A DNA stretch of 8,542 bases from an uncultured Faecalibacterium sp. (GCA_900772565.1 CAAHET010000121.1:1-8542), one strand, 5' to 3'. Positions 1 to 5,949 are shown, numbered from the stretch's first letter. The notes: generated from the letters alone by a model not told the origin. Numbers and translations are program-made.

Positions 1-993
1 CAGATCGTCCAGCACGGTGATGACCGGCAGACGGCCGATCAGCTCCGGGATCAGGCCGAACTTGACCAGATCGTGGGGTTCCACCTTGCGCAGCAGTGCA
101 CGCTCGGCCTCGGTGGAGTTATCCTTCAGCGCACTGCCGAAGCCCAGCGCGGACTTATCAGTGCGGCGCAGGATATACTTGTCCAGACCGTCAAAGGCAC
201 CGCCGCAGATGAACAGGATGTTGGTGGTGTCAATCTGGATGAACTCCTGCTGCGGGTGCTTGCGGCCGCCCTGCGGCGGCACGTTGCTGACAGTGCCCTC
301 CAAAATCTTCAGCAGTGCCTGCTGTACGCCCTCGCCGCCCACGTCGCGGGTGATGGAGGGGTTTTCGCTCTTGCGGGTGATCTTGTCGATCTCATCAATG
401 TAGATGATGCCGATCTGTGCCTTCTGCACATCAAAATCTGCCGCCTGGATCAGCTTGAGCAGAATGTTCTCCACGTCCTCGCCCACATAACCGGCCTCGG
501 TAAGGGTGGTGGCATCCGCAATGGCGAAGGGCACGCCCAGCATCTTGGCCAGTGTCTGTGCCAGCAGGGTCTTGCCCACGCCGGAGGGGCCCAGCAGCAG
601 CACGTTGGACTTTTGCAGCTCTACATCGCCGCCCTTGCCGCTGAGGATGCGCTTATAATGATTGTAGACCGAAACGGACAGCACACGCTTTGCCTCGTCC
701 TGACCGATGACATACTGATCCAGACCATCCTTGATCTCGGCCGGGGTCATAATGTTGATATCCAGATCTGCGGCAGCGGGCTGGACATGGGCGCGGCTTG
801 CGCTGCCGCGTCCCGGACGGGCACTTTTGGGCTGATCCGGCTTGTCAGAGAGCAGATCATGGCACAGACCGATGCACTCGCTGCAGATATTGACCCCGGG
901 GCCAATGATCATGCGCTCCACTTCGTCCTGATGCTTGCCGCAAAAGCTGCAAACCAGATCCTTTTCGTTTTTGCCGGAATTGTTATTTGCCAT
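1..993 (-). CDS. clpX: ATP-dependent Clp protease ATP-binding subunit ClpX (5' part, runs off left edge)
   Basis: This is the AAA+ unfoldase that recognises tagged or damaged cytosolic proteins, unfolds them with ATP and threads them into ClpP. The first 331 codons are present, so roughly 90 C-terminal residues are missing off the edge. An N-terminal C4 zinc-binding domain is complete (Cys15, Cys18, Cys37, Cys40). It is followed by a Ser/Arg/Pro/Ala-rich linker (about 50-75) and the AAA+ core. Visible core motifs are Walker A GPSGVGKT (135-142), pore-1 loop GYVG (168-171), Walker B IIYIDE (196-201) and the sensor-1 region around Asn258. The ClpP-docking tripeptide, usually IGF, reads LGF at 283-285. 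The ATG at 993 is preceded by AAGGA about 9 bases upstream and lies 36 bases after the clpP stop, so the two are very likely cotranscribed. A TATAAT box in the gap could add its own promoter. The identification is secure. Confidence 0.97.
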   Translation of the reverse strand, partial: MANNNSGKNEKDLVCSFCGKHQDEVERMIIGPGVNICSECIGLCHDLLSDKPDQPKSARPGRGSASRAHVQPAAADLDINIMTPAEIKDGLDQYVIGQDEAKRVLSVSVYNHYKRILSGKGGDVELQKSNVLLLGPSGVGKTLLAQTLAKMLGVPFAIADATTLTEAGYVGEDVENILLKLIQAADFDVQKAQIGIIYIDEIDKITRKSENPSITRDVGGEGVQQALLKILEGTVSNVPPQGGRKHPQQEFIQIDTTNILFICGGAFDGLDKYILRRTDKSALGFGSALKDNSTEAERALLRKVEPHDLVKFGLIPELIGRLPVITVLDDL

Positions 994-1018
994 AGCTGTT
1001 TTTCCTTATCCTGGATAG

Positions 1019-1024
1019 ATTATA
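1019..1024 (-). promoter_or_regulatory. TATAAT box in the clpP-clpX gap (possible clpX promoter)
   Basis: The short gap between the clpP stop and the clpX start holds a perfect TATAAT on the minus strand. The predicted transcript start would lie about 19 bases before the clpX ATG. No convincing -35 box stands 16-18 bases upstream, and the TG of an extended -10 is absent. I treat it as a candidate secondary promoter only; a chance match is quite possible. Confidence 0.25.
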
Positions 1025-1029
1025 GCGGT

Positions 1030-1626
1030 TTACCGGTGGGCAATGACCTCATCGATCAGGCCGTATTCCTTTGCCTGCTGCGCGGTCAGGTAGTTGTCGC
1101 GCTCGGTGTCCTGCTGGATCTTTTCCAGCGGCTGGCCGGTGTACTCGCTGAGCATCCGGTTCATCTTATCGCGGATATAGACCATGTGCTCGGCATGGAT
1201 CTTGATATCCGTGGTCTGGCCGGAAAGGCCGCCGCCCTGACCGCCGATCAGCGGCTGGTGGATCATGATCTCGGCGTTGGGCAGCGCAAAACGCTTGCCC
1301 CTGGTGCCGCTTGCCAGCAGGAATGCGCCCATAGAGGCAGCCATGCCCATGCAGATGGTGGAAACATCGCACTTGATATACTGCATGGTGTCGTGGATGG
1401 CCATACCGGCACTGATGGAGCCGCCGGGGCTGTTGATATACAGGCTGATGTCCTTATCCGGGTCCTGCCCTTCCAGATACAGCAGCTGCGCCACCACAAG
1501 GCTTGCAGTGGTATCGTTGACATCCTCGCTCAGCACGATGATGCGATCGTTCAGCAGACGGGAGAAAATATCGTAGGAACGCTCTCCGTGCGCCGACTGC
1601 TCGACAACGTAAGGAACAAAACTCAT
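1030..1626 (-). CDS. clpP: ATP-dependent Clp protease proteolytic subunit ClpP
   Basis: This is the serine peptidase subunit (family S14) that forms the double-heptamer degradation chamber used by ClpX and other Clp ATPases. The 198 residues match the usual family length of about 195-200. The catalytic triad is intact: Ser98 in GMAASMGAF, His123 in MIHQPL, and Asp173 in QQDTERDN. The oxyanion-region motif NSPGGS is at 65-70. The start at 1626 is chosen because AGGAGG (1635-1640) sits 8 bases upstream and the protein then begins MSFVPYVVEQ, as in other ClpPs. An in-frame ATG at 1719 would run the reading frame through a large intergenic hairpin and is rejected. An oddity is a Gly-rich stretch at residues 127-135, about five residues longer than the E. 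coli and B. subtilis proteins as I recall them. The gene lies between tig and clpX in one likely operon. Confidence 0.97.
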   Translation of the reverse strand: MSFVPYVVEQSAHGERSYDIFSRLLNDRIIVLSEDVNDTTASLVVAQLLYLEGQDPDKDISLYINSPGGSISAGMAIHDTMQYIKCDVSTICMGMAASMGAFLLASGTRGKRFALPNAEIMIHQPLIGGQGGGLSGQTTDIKIHAEHMVYIRDKMNRMLSEYTGQPLEKIQQDTERDNYLTAQQAKEYGLIDEVIAHR

Positions 1627-1662
1627 AAAGTTCGCCTCCTGAAATGGTTTAAGTTTATTGGC

Positions 1663-1714
1663 AAAATTGACCGATACGGGTCCCCTGTAAAGTTCAGCCG
1701 TACCGGTCAATTTT
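1663..1714 (-). promoter_or_regulatory. Large 17-bp hairpin in the tig-clpP spacer
   Basis: Arms 1698-1714 and 1663-1679 are complementary over 17 positions, with an 18-base loop at 1680-1697. The single non-Watson-Crick position (1674/1703) is A against C on the plus strand but a U·G wobble in minus-strand RNA, so the full stem forms only in the tig-clpP transcript. The loop contains a 10-mer (1683-1692) perfectly complementary to 1743-1752 just after the tig stop. The stem ends 22 bases before the clpP Shine-Dalgarno and is not followed by a long U-run, so it is not a classical terminator. RNase III processing, mRNA stabilisation, partial attenuation or translational control of clpP are all possible. 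Confidence 0.7.
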
Positions 1715-1727
1715 AACAACCTTTGAT

Positions 1728-1746
1728 AAAACGCCTGCGGCGCTTT
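1728..1746 (-). terminator. Small terminator-like hairpin after tig (weak)
   Basis: In minus-strand RNA, AAAGCGCC pairs with GGCGUUUU around a GCA loop: eight pairs, including one G·U wobble. The four Us belong to the stem and are followed by AUC, so the U-tract is short. It begins 17 bases beyond the tig stop. It may reduce readthrough into clpP or simply protect the 3' end of a tig message. Its upstream strand overlaps the 10-mer (1743-1752) that can pair with the loop of the next hairpin, so the two pairings compete. Confidence 0.35.
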
Positions 1747-1763
1747 ACAGGGCCCGGCACTGA

Positions 1764-3080
1764 TTACTCAGCGTCAGCAGCCTTCTCAGCCTCTGCGGGC
1801 TTCTCCACGATGTTAGCGTGGCTCTTGATGAAGTCGATAGCCTTGGTGCGAGCCAAATCCTGCTTCAGATCCTCAACGTTGATCAGCTCACGCACCTTGT
1901 CCTCTTCCATCTTGTACTGGTCAGCAATGCGCTTGATCTCGGCATTGATCTCGTCCTCGGAAGCCTCGATGTGCTCAGCAGCAGCAACAGCCTCCAGAGC
2001 CAGACCGATCTTGACCTGCTTCTCAGCCTGCGGCATGAAAGCGGCGCGGAACTGCTCCATGGACTGACCCATATACTTCAGGTAGTCTTCCAGACGCAGA
2101 CCCTGCTGCTCCACACGGAAAGCAAAGTCGTTGACCATCTCGTCCATGCGGACATCGTACATAGCCTGAGGGATCTCGCCCTCCATGCTCTCGATGACCT
2201 GATCGACCAGAGCGTTCTCGACAGCCAGATCGTCCTGCTTGTCCAGCTGCTCCTGGTTGTTCTTGCGGATGGAAGCCTTGAACTCGTCCAGAGTGTCATA
2301 CTCGGAGCAGTCCTTTGCCAGCTCGTCATCCAGAGCAGGCAGTTCCTTGTACTTGACCTCGTGCAGCTTGATCTTAAAGACAGCTGCCTTGCCGGCCAGC
2401 TCAGCAGCCTGATACTCGGTGGGGAAGGTGACGTTCACGTCGAACTCCTCGCCGGCGGAGTGGCCAACGACCTGCTCCTCAAAGCCGGGGATGAAGCTGC
2501 CGCTGCCCAGAGTCAGGTTGTAGTGCTCAGCCTTGCCGCCCTCGAACGCGACACCGTCCACAAAGCCCTCGAAGTCGATATCAGCGATATCGCCATTCTG
2601 AGCAGCGCCCTCACGGGTCAGCTCACGGGCGTTGCGCTCCTGCACACGCTTCAGCTCAGCGTCCACAGCCTCGTCAGTAACAGTATGGACAGTCTTTTCC
2701 ACGGTCAGACCGTTGTAGCTACCAACCTTGACCTCGGGCTTCACGGCGACCTTAACGGTCAGGGTAGCGCCTTCTGCTTCGCTGGCAGAATCCACGGTGA
2801 CCTCAGGACGACCCACGGGCTCCACACCGGCTTCCTTAACGGCAGCCTCGAAAGCCTCCGGGAACAGCTCGTTGATGGCGTCGTAGGTAAAGACGTCTGC
2901 GCCGTACATCTTCTCGATCAGAGCCTTGGGAGCCTTGCCCTTGCGGAAGCCCTGCACAGGGTACTTCTTGCCCTCTTTTTTGAAAACATCGGCAACAGCC
3001 TTCTTGAAAGCCTCTGCGTCGATGGAGAACTGCAGTTCTGCCATGCTCTTCTCGAGCTTTTCACACTTGATGAGATTCAT
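1764..3080 (-). CDS. tig: Trigger factor, ribosome-associated chaperone and prolyl isomerase
   Basis: Trigger factor docks beside the ribosomal exit tunnel and shields emerging chains; its middle domain is an FKBP-type peptidyl-prolyl isomerase. The 438 residues match the family length. The N-terminal ribosome-binding domain carries the signature GFRKGKAP (44-51). The FKBP-like domain spans about 162-242 (NGDIADIDFEG near its start, GSGSFIPGFE at 192-201). A helical C-terminal substrate-binding domain spans about 250-425 and ends in an acidic Ala/Glu-rich tail. The start at 3080 is fixed by GGAGG (3089-3093) 8 bases upstream; the in-frame ATG at 3095 overlaps that site. Several C-terminal Ala codons are GCT, whereas neighbouring genes lean to GCC/GCG, which fits a highly expressed gene. 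A good promoter lies upstream, giving a leader of about 136 bases, and clpP-clpX follow. Confidence 0.97.
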   Translation of the reverse strand: MNLIKCEKLEKSMAELQFSIDAEAFKKAVADVFKKEGKKYPVQGFRKGKAPKALIEKMYGADVFTYDAINELFPEAFEAAVKEAGVEPVGRPEVTVDSASEAEGATLTVKVAVKPEVKVGSYNGLTVEKTVHTVTDEAVDAELKRVQERNARELTREGAAQNGDIADIDFEGFVDGVAFEGGKAEHYNLTLGSGSFIPGFEEQVVGHSAGEEFDVNVTFPTEYQAAELAGKAAVFKIKLHEVKYKELPALDDELAKDCSEYDTLDEFKASIRKNNQEQLDKQDDLAVENALVDQVIESMEGEIPQAMYDVRMDEMVNDFAFRVEQQGLRLEDYLKYMGQSMEQFRAAFMPQAEKQVKIGLALEAVAAAEHIEASEDEINAEIKRIADQYKMEEDKVRELINVEDLKQDLARTKAIDFIKSHANIVEKPAEAEKAADAE

Positions 3081-3222
3081 TTGTTTATCCTCCACTCAAA
3101 TATTCTATTGCTCAGGGCAGGAAGTTTTTGCCCGGGGCAACCGCGCACCACGTCCTTGCTGTATGCACACGGAATGCGGGGACGCGCGCGCTCAATTGGG
3201 TGCAACAATCGCGTCAAAACTT

Positions 3223-3269
3223 ATTATAGCACGCTCTGGACACAATTGCCATACCAAATTTTTAAATTT
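3223..3269 (-). promoter_or_regulatory. Promoter of tig(-clpP-clpX) with UP-like element
   Basis: On the minus strand there is a perfect TATAAT (3223-3228) preceded by TGC, making an extended -10. A TGGCAA box (3246-3251) lies exactly 17 bases upstream and matches the -35 consensus at 3 of 6 positions. Immediately upstream is an AT-only inverted repeat, AAATTT-TT-AAATTT (3256-3269), at the spacing of an UP element. Transcription should begin near 3216, leaving a leader of about 136 bases before tig. The same AT-rich stretch lies just after the metallophosphoesterase stop, where I see no GC-rich terminator. Confidence 0.75.
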
Positions 3270-3296
3270 TGTCGTTTTTGCCCTTTTATCTCGCTG

Positions 3297-3980
3297 TCAA
3301 TTGATGCGGTAGGGGCAGAAACGCAGGCCGTCGGCACTTACCAGCTTGTACCGGATGCCGTCCACCTCGCCCTGCACGGCAAACCGGATGGCGTTGCCGT
3401 GCAGATGCCCGTAGAAGCAGGTCTTGATGCCGAACTCCTTCAGGGTGGCTACGATCTCCGGGGCGCTGGTACCGGTGTAGACCGGCGGGTAGTGCAGGAA
3501 CACCAGCTTTTCCAGCCCGGGCTCCGCAGCCTGCAAACTCATGCGCAGACGGCCGATCTCGCGGTTCATCACCTTTTCATCGTGGGGCTCGCCCACATCG
3601 AACAACCAGCCGCGGGTGCCGCAGATAGCGTACCCCTCCACACTGTAAGAATTGTTATGCAGGATGTGCAGGGTGTCAAAGCCCTCGGCCTTGAGGTAGG
3701 CGTTCATCTTGTTGGCGGTAGACCACCAATAATCGTGGTTGCCTTTCATGATGATCTTCTGCCCGGGCAGCTGCTGCAAAAAGGCAAAATCCTTGCGGGT
3801 ATCGGTCAGGCGCATGGCCCAGCTGATATCCCCCGCTAGCACGATGGTATCCTGCGGGGCGATGAGCTTGCGCCAGTTTTTCTCCAGCCTGTCCACATAA
3901 TCGTTCCAGCCGGGGAAGATATCCATCGGCTTGGATGCGCCCAGAGAAAGATGGGGATCGCCAAGCACAAAAAGTGCCAT
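3297..3980 (-). CDS. Metallophosphoesterase of unknown substrate (calcineurin-like fold)
   Basis: This is a 227-residue predicted cytosolic hydrolase of the calcineurin-like metallophosphoesterase superfamily, which uses two metal ions to cleave phosphomono- or phosphodiesters. All signature blocks are present in order: GDPH (Asp8, His10), GDISWA (Asp51), GNHDYWW (Asn81, His82), LHYPPVY (His163) and GHLHG (His192, His194). There is no signal peptide or membrane segment. It resembles the small stand-alone 'predicted phosphohydrolase' group found in Firmicutes rather than an exonuclease SbcD or a UDP-diacylglucosamine hydrolase; that subgrouping is from memory. The start at 3980 has AGGAG (3991-3995) 10 bases upstream. 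It lies 36 bases after the thrC stop, so it is probably cotranscribed with thrC. That neighbour does not reveal its substrate. Confidence 0.88.
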   Translation of the reverse strand: MALFVLGDPHLSLGASKPMDIFPGWNDYVDRLEKNWRKLIAPQDTIVLAGDISWAMRLTDTRKDFAFLQQLPGQKIIMKGNHDYWWSTANKMNAYLKAEGFDTLHILHNNSYSVEGYAICGTRGWLFDVGEPHDEKVMNREIGRLRMSLQAAEPGLEKLVFLHYPPVYTGTSAPEIVATLKEFGIKTCFYGHLHGNAIRFAVQGEVDGIRYKLVSADGLRFCPYRIN

Positions 3981-4016
3981 AGTCTGTTTACTCCTGTTCT
4001 GTCTGTCCGCAGAAGC

Positions 4017-5477
4017 TTATGCCTGATAGCCCAGCGCCACCTCAGCGATCTGTGCCGGGGCAATGACGGTATCAAAGCGCTCCGGCTTGCTGCGCAGAGC
4101 GGCAAGGCTTGCCGGTGCGGCGTGGCCGGTGGCAGCCTCCAGCTGCTGCATGGCTTCAAAATCGTTTTCCGGGGCAGCTTTGCCCAGTGCGCTCAGCACG
4201 CTGCGGGGGAACTTGAAGGGCGATGCGGTGGAAAGCACCACCATGGGCACACCCTGACGCTTTTTCTGTGCAGCCACATGGAAGGCCACGGCGGTGTGGG
4301 TATCGCACAGGTAGCCGTCCTTTTCGTAGCGGGAGCGGATCTCCCCAGCCACCTCGTCCTCGCTGCTCCAGCCGCAGGAGAAGGTCTGCTGAATGGCTGC
4401 CAGCGTTTCGGGACGGACGGTGTAGCTGCCGGTGGCAGCCAGCTGCTGCATAAAGCCAGCCACCTCGGCATCGCTGCCGGTCACATGGTACAGCAGGCGC
4501 TCCAGATTGGAGGACACCAGAATGTCCATGCTGGGAGAGGTAGTCTTGAAAAATTCCCGCTTTGCGGTGTAAGTACCGGTGGTGAGGAAATCGGTCAGCA
4601 CGTTGTTCTCGTTGGAGGCGCAGACCAGCTTGCCCACGGGCAGACCCATCTGCTTTGCGTAGTAACCGGCGAGGATATCGCCGAAGTTGCCGGTAGGCAC
4701 GCAGAAGTCCACCTCGTCACCGAAGGTGATTTTACCGGCCTTGAGCAGCTGGGCGTAGGCGGCAAAATAGTAGACGATCTGCGGCACAAGGCGGCCCCAG
4801 TTGATGGAGTTTGCGCTGGAAAGACGGATGTTCCGCTTTTCCAGCTCGGCAGCGATAGCCTTATCGCCGAACACCTTCTTTACGCCAGTCTGGGCATCGT
4901 CAAAGTTGCCGCGCACGGCGTACACAGCCACATTAGCGCCCTCCTGCGTTGCCATCTGCAAACGCTGGATCTCGCTGGTGCCGCCGGTGGGGTAGAACAC
5001 AGCGATCTCCACACCGGGGATATCATGGTAGCCATCCAGCGCAGCCTTGCCGGTGTCGCCGCTGGTGGCCACAAGGATCAGGGTCTTTTCGGTGCGGCCC
5101 AGATTCTTTTTGGCCTCCACCAGCAGCTTGGGCATCAGCTGCAAGGCGTAATCTTTAAAGGCACAGGTAGGGCCGTGCCACAGCTCGAGGGCATAGGTGT
5201 CCCCTTCCACCGGGGCAAGATAGCCTGCCTTGCCGCCAAAAGCAGCCCCATAGGTGCTGCGGGTGGCCTCGGTCAGGAAGGCGGGGTCGTAATCGGTCAG
5301 GTACTCCCGCACAACGGCGGCTGCCAGCGCGGGGTAGTCCAGCCCGCACAGGGCTTTTACATCCACCTGCGGAAAACTTTCCGGCACAAACAGACCGCCC
5401 TCATCGGACAGTCCCTGTGCAATTGCCTGAGAAGAGGTTACTTTGCGGTTCTGATCTCTGGTACTGAAAAACTGCAT
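4017..5477 (-). CDS. thrC: Threonine synthase
   Basis: This PLP enzyme converts O-phospho-L-homoserine and water to L-threonine and phosphate, the last step of threonine synthesis. The 486 residues fit the longer bacterial/fungal-type threonine synthases. An N-terminal threonine-synthase domain opens with FFSTRDQN. The PLP-binding lysine is Lys108 in GPTCAFKDYAL. Other family motifs are ATSGDTGKAA (137-146), SSANSINWGR (220-229) and the phosphate-binding-type loop PTGNFGDILAG (261-271). Two ATGs stand close together. The one at 5477 lies 8 bases from AGGAG (5486-5490), whereas the one at 5483 is only 2 bases from it, so 5477 is preferred and the product starts MQFFSTRD. A further in-frame ATG at 5603 would overlap yraN and is rejected. 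Two perfect dyads lie directly upstream. A metallophosphoesterase gene follows after 36 bases. Confidence 0.96.
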   Translation of the reverse strand: MQFFSTRDQNRKVTSSQAIAQGLSDEGGLFVPESFPQVDVKALCGLDYPALAAAVVREYLTDYDPAFLTEATRSTYGAAFGGKAGYLAPVEGDTYALELWHGPTCAFKDYALQLMPKLLVEAKKNLGRTEKTLILVATSGDTGKAALDGYHDIPGVEIAVFYPTGGTSEIQRLQMATQEGANVAVYAVRGNFDDAQTGVKKVFGDKAIAAELEKRNIRLSSANSINWGRLVPQIVYYFAAYAQLLKAGKITFGDEVDFCVPTGNFGDILAGYYAKQMGLPVGKLVCASNENNVLTDFLTTGTYTAKREFFKTTSPSMDILVSSNLERLLYHVTGSDAEVAGFMQQLAATGSYTVRPETLAAIQQTFSCGWSSEDEVAGEIRSRYEKDGYLCDTHTAVAFHVAAQKKRQGVPMVVLSTASPFKFPRSVLSALGKAAPENDFEAMQQLEAATGHAAPASLAALRSKPERFDTVIAPAQIAEVALGYQA

Positions 5478-5485
5478 GGTCATCG

Positions 5486-5490
5486 CTCCT
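5486..5490 (-). promoter_or_regulatory. Shine-Dalgarno site that decides the thrC start
   Basis: AGGAG on the minus strand stands 2 bases before an ATG at 5483 and 8 bases before the ATG at 5477. Every other well-placed site in this window (clpP, tig, rplS) uses a spacing of 8, so the downstream ATG is the likely start. Confidence 0.75.
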
Positions 5491-5499
5491 TTTCGCCAC

Positions 5500-5520
5500 G
5501 GAACGTGCCGGGCACGTTCC
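5500..5520 (-). promoter_or_regulatory. 21-bp perfect dyad just upstream of the thrC ribosome binding site
   Basis: GGAACGTGCC (5500-5509) and GGCACGTTCC (5511-5520) are exact reverse complements around one central base. As RNA it can form about 8 bp with a 5-base loop. As DNA it is a perfect operator-like palindrome. It ends 9 bases before the thrC Shine-Dalgarno and no U-run follows, so it is not an intrinsic terminator. It could be a repressor site or a structured leader element. Confidence 0.6.
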
Positions 5521-5528
5521 CGGTTGTA

Positions 5529-5550
5529 CGGCAAAACCCTCGTTTTGCCG
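5529..5550 (-). promoter_or_regulatory. Second hairpin in the yraN-thrC gap
   Basis: CGGCAAAAC (5529-5537) and GTTTTGCCG (5542-5550) form a perfect 9-bp stem with a 4-base loop. In the minus-strand transcript it comes before the 21-bp dyad, separated by 8 bases. It is followed by UACAACC, so the U-tract of a terminator is missing. Its role is unknown; it may be a processing or attenuation structure between yraN and thrC. Confidence 0.5.
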
Positions 5551-5580
5551 CATACTTCCCACCGGTGCCACGGTTTCTGC

Positions 5581-5949
5581 CTAAGGTTCGCAGAGAAAGG
5601 CACCCTTTATAATATGTACCATCCAGCGCCCGCTGTCAAGAGGAACTACCTCTGCAACGTCAAAACGCACCGGTTCTTCGCTTTGGCCGGTCTGCTGCAA
5701 ATACTTTTGCGCAGCGCAGATCAGCCGGTGCTGCTTGGCCGGGTCTACGGCGGCAGCGGGGCGCTGCAGCATCCCTTGGCTGCGGGTCTTTACCTCGCAG
5801 ATGACGATGGTGCCGTCCGGCTCCCGCAGCACAAGATCCAGCTCTCCCATGCGGGTATGATAGTTATGCGCCAGCAGCTGCGCGCCCTGCTTCTGATACC
5901 AGCGGGCAGCGGCGGCTTCTCCCCTGCGGCCGGTCTCGGCGCGGTTCAT
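5581..5949 (-). CDS. yraN: UPF0102 family protein YraN (endonuclease-like fold)
   Basis: This is a 122-residue cytosolic protein of the YraN/UPF0102 family, whose fold is related to restriction-endonuclease and Holliday-junction-resolvase nucleases; its cellular role is not settled. The family core is visible: the N-terminal helix motif GRRGEAAAARW (8-18), then GELDLV (35-40) and CEVKTRS (51-57). These give the E-x-D ... E-x-K arrangement of this nuclease fold (Glu36, Asp38, Glu52, Lys54). The length is typical. The start codon overlaps the rnhB stop by ATGA (5946-5949), so it is probably translationally coupled to rnhB, a common neighbour of yraN in bacteria. The stop at 5581 is followed by a 103-base gap containing two hairpins before thrC. 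Confidence 0.92.
   Translation of the reverse strand: MNRAETGRRGEAAAARWYQKQGAQLLAHNYHTRMGELDLVLREPDGTIVICEVKTRSQGMLQRPAAAVDPAKQHRLICAAQKYLQQTGQSEEPVRFDVAEVVPLDSGRWMVHIIKGAFLCEP

Noticed and set aside
1663..1714. CtsR operator in front of clpP
   Set aside because: GGTCAA occurs in both arms but inverted and followed by TTTT, whereas CtsR sites are direct GGTCAAA heptads about 3 bases apart. The match is too poor.
73..1716. Long open frame on the plus strand across clpX, clpP and the spacer
   Set aside because: It is antisense to two clear genes. It stays open because those genes rarely use TTA, CTA or TCA codons, and its translation is a low-complexity Leu/Ala/Asp/His mix with no family motif.
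1627..1719. N-terminally extended ClpP starting at 1719
   Set aside because: The extension reads through the 17-bp hairpin and matches no ClpP propeptide I recognise. The internal ATG at 1626 has a perfect AGGAGG at 8 bases.
3081..3296. Small RNA or short gene in the largest gap
   Set aside because: I see only the tig promoter and leader. Short frames crossing it lack ribosome binding sites and recognisable products, and no tRNA-like or terminator-bounded unit is present.
1818..3839. 673-codon open frame on the plus strand opposite tig and the metallophosphoesterase
   Set aside because: It is the antisense shadow of tig and its neighbour and also crosses the tig promoter. It has no domain motif and no ribosome binding site, so codon bias explains it.
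5478..5580. Threonine attenuator leader peptide or T-box before thrC
   Set aside because: No short frame rich in Thr codons, no T-box specifier or conserved T-box sequence, and no U-run after either hairpin.
5484..5603. N-terminally extended threonine synthase from 5603
   Set aside because: It would overlap the end of yraN and translate both dyads. The ATG at 5477 has a well-spaced Shine-Dalgarno and gives a family-typical N-terminus.
3951..5612. 553-codon open frame on the plus strand opposite thrC
   Set aside because: It is antisense to a full, motif-complete threonine synthase, with composition typical of a shadow frame.
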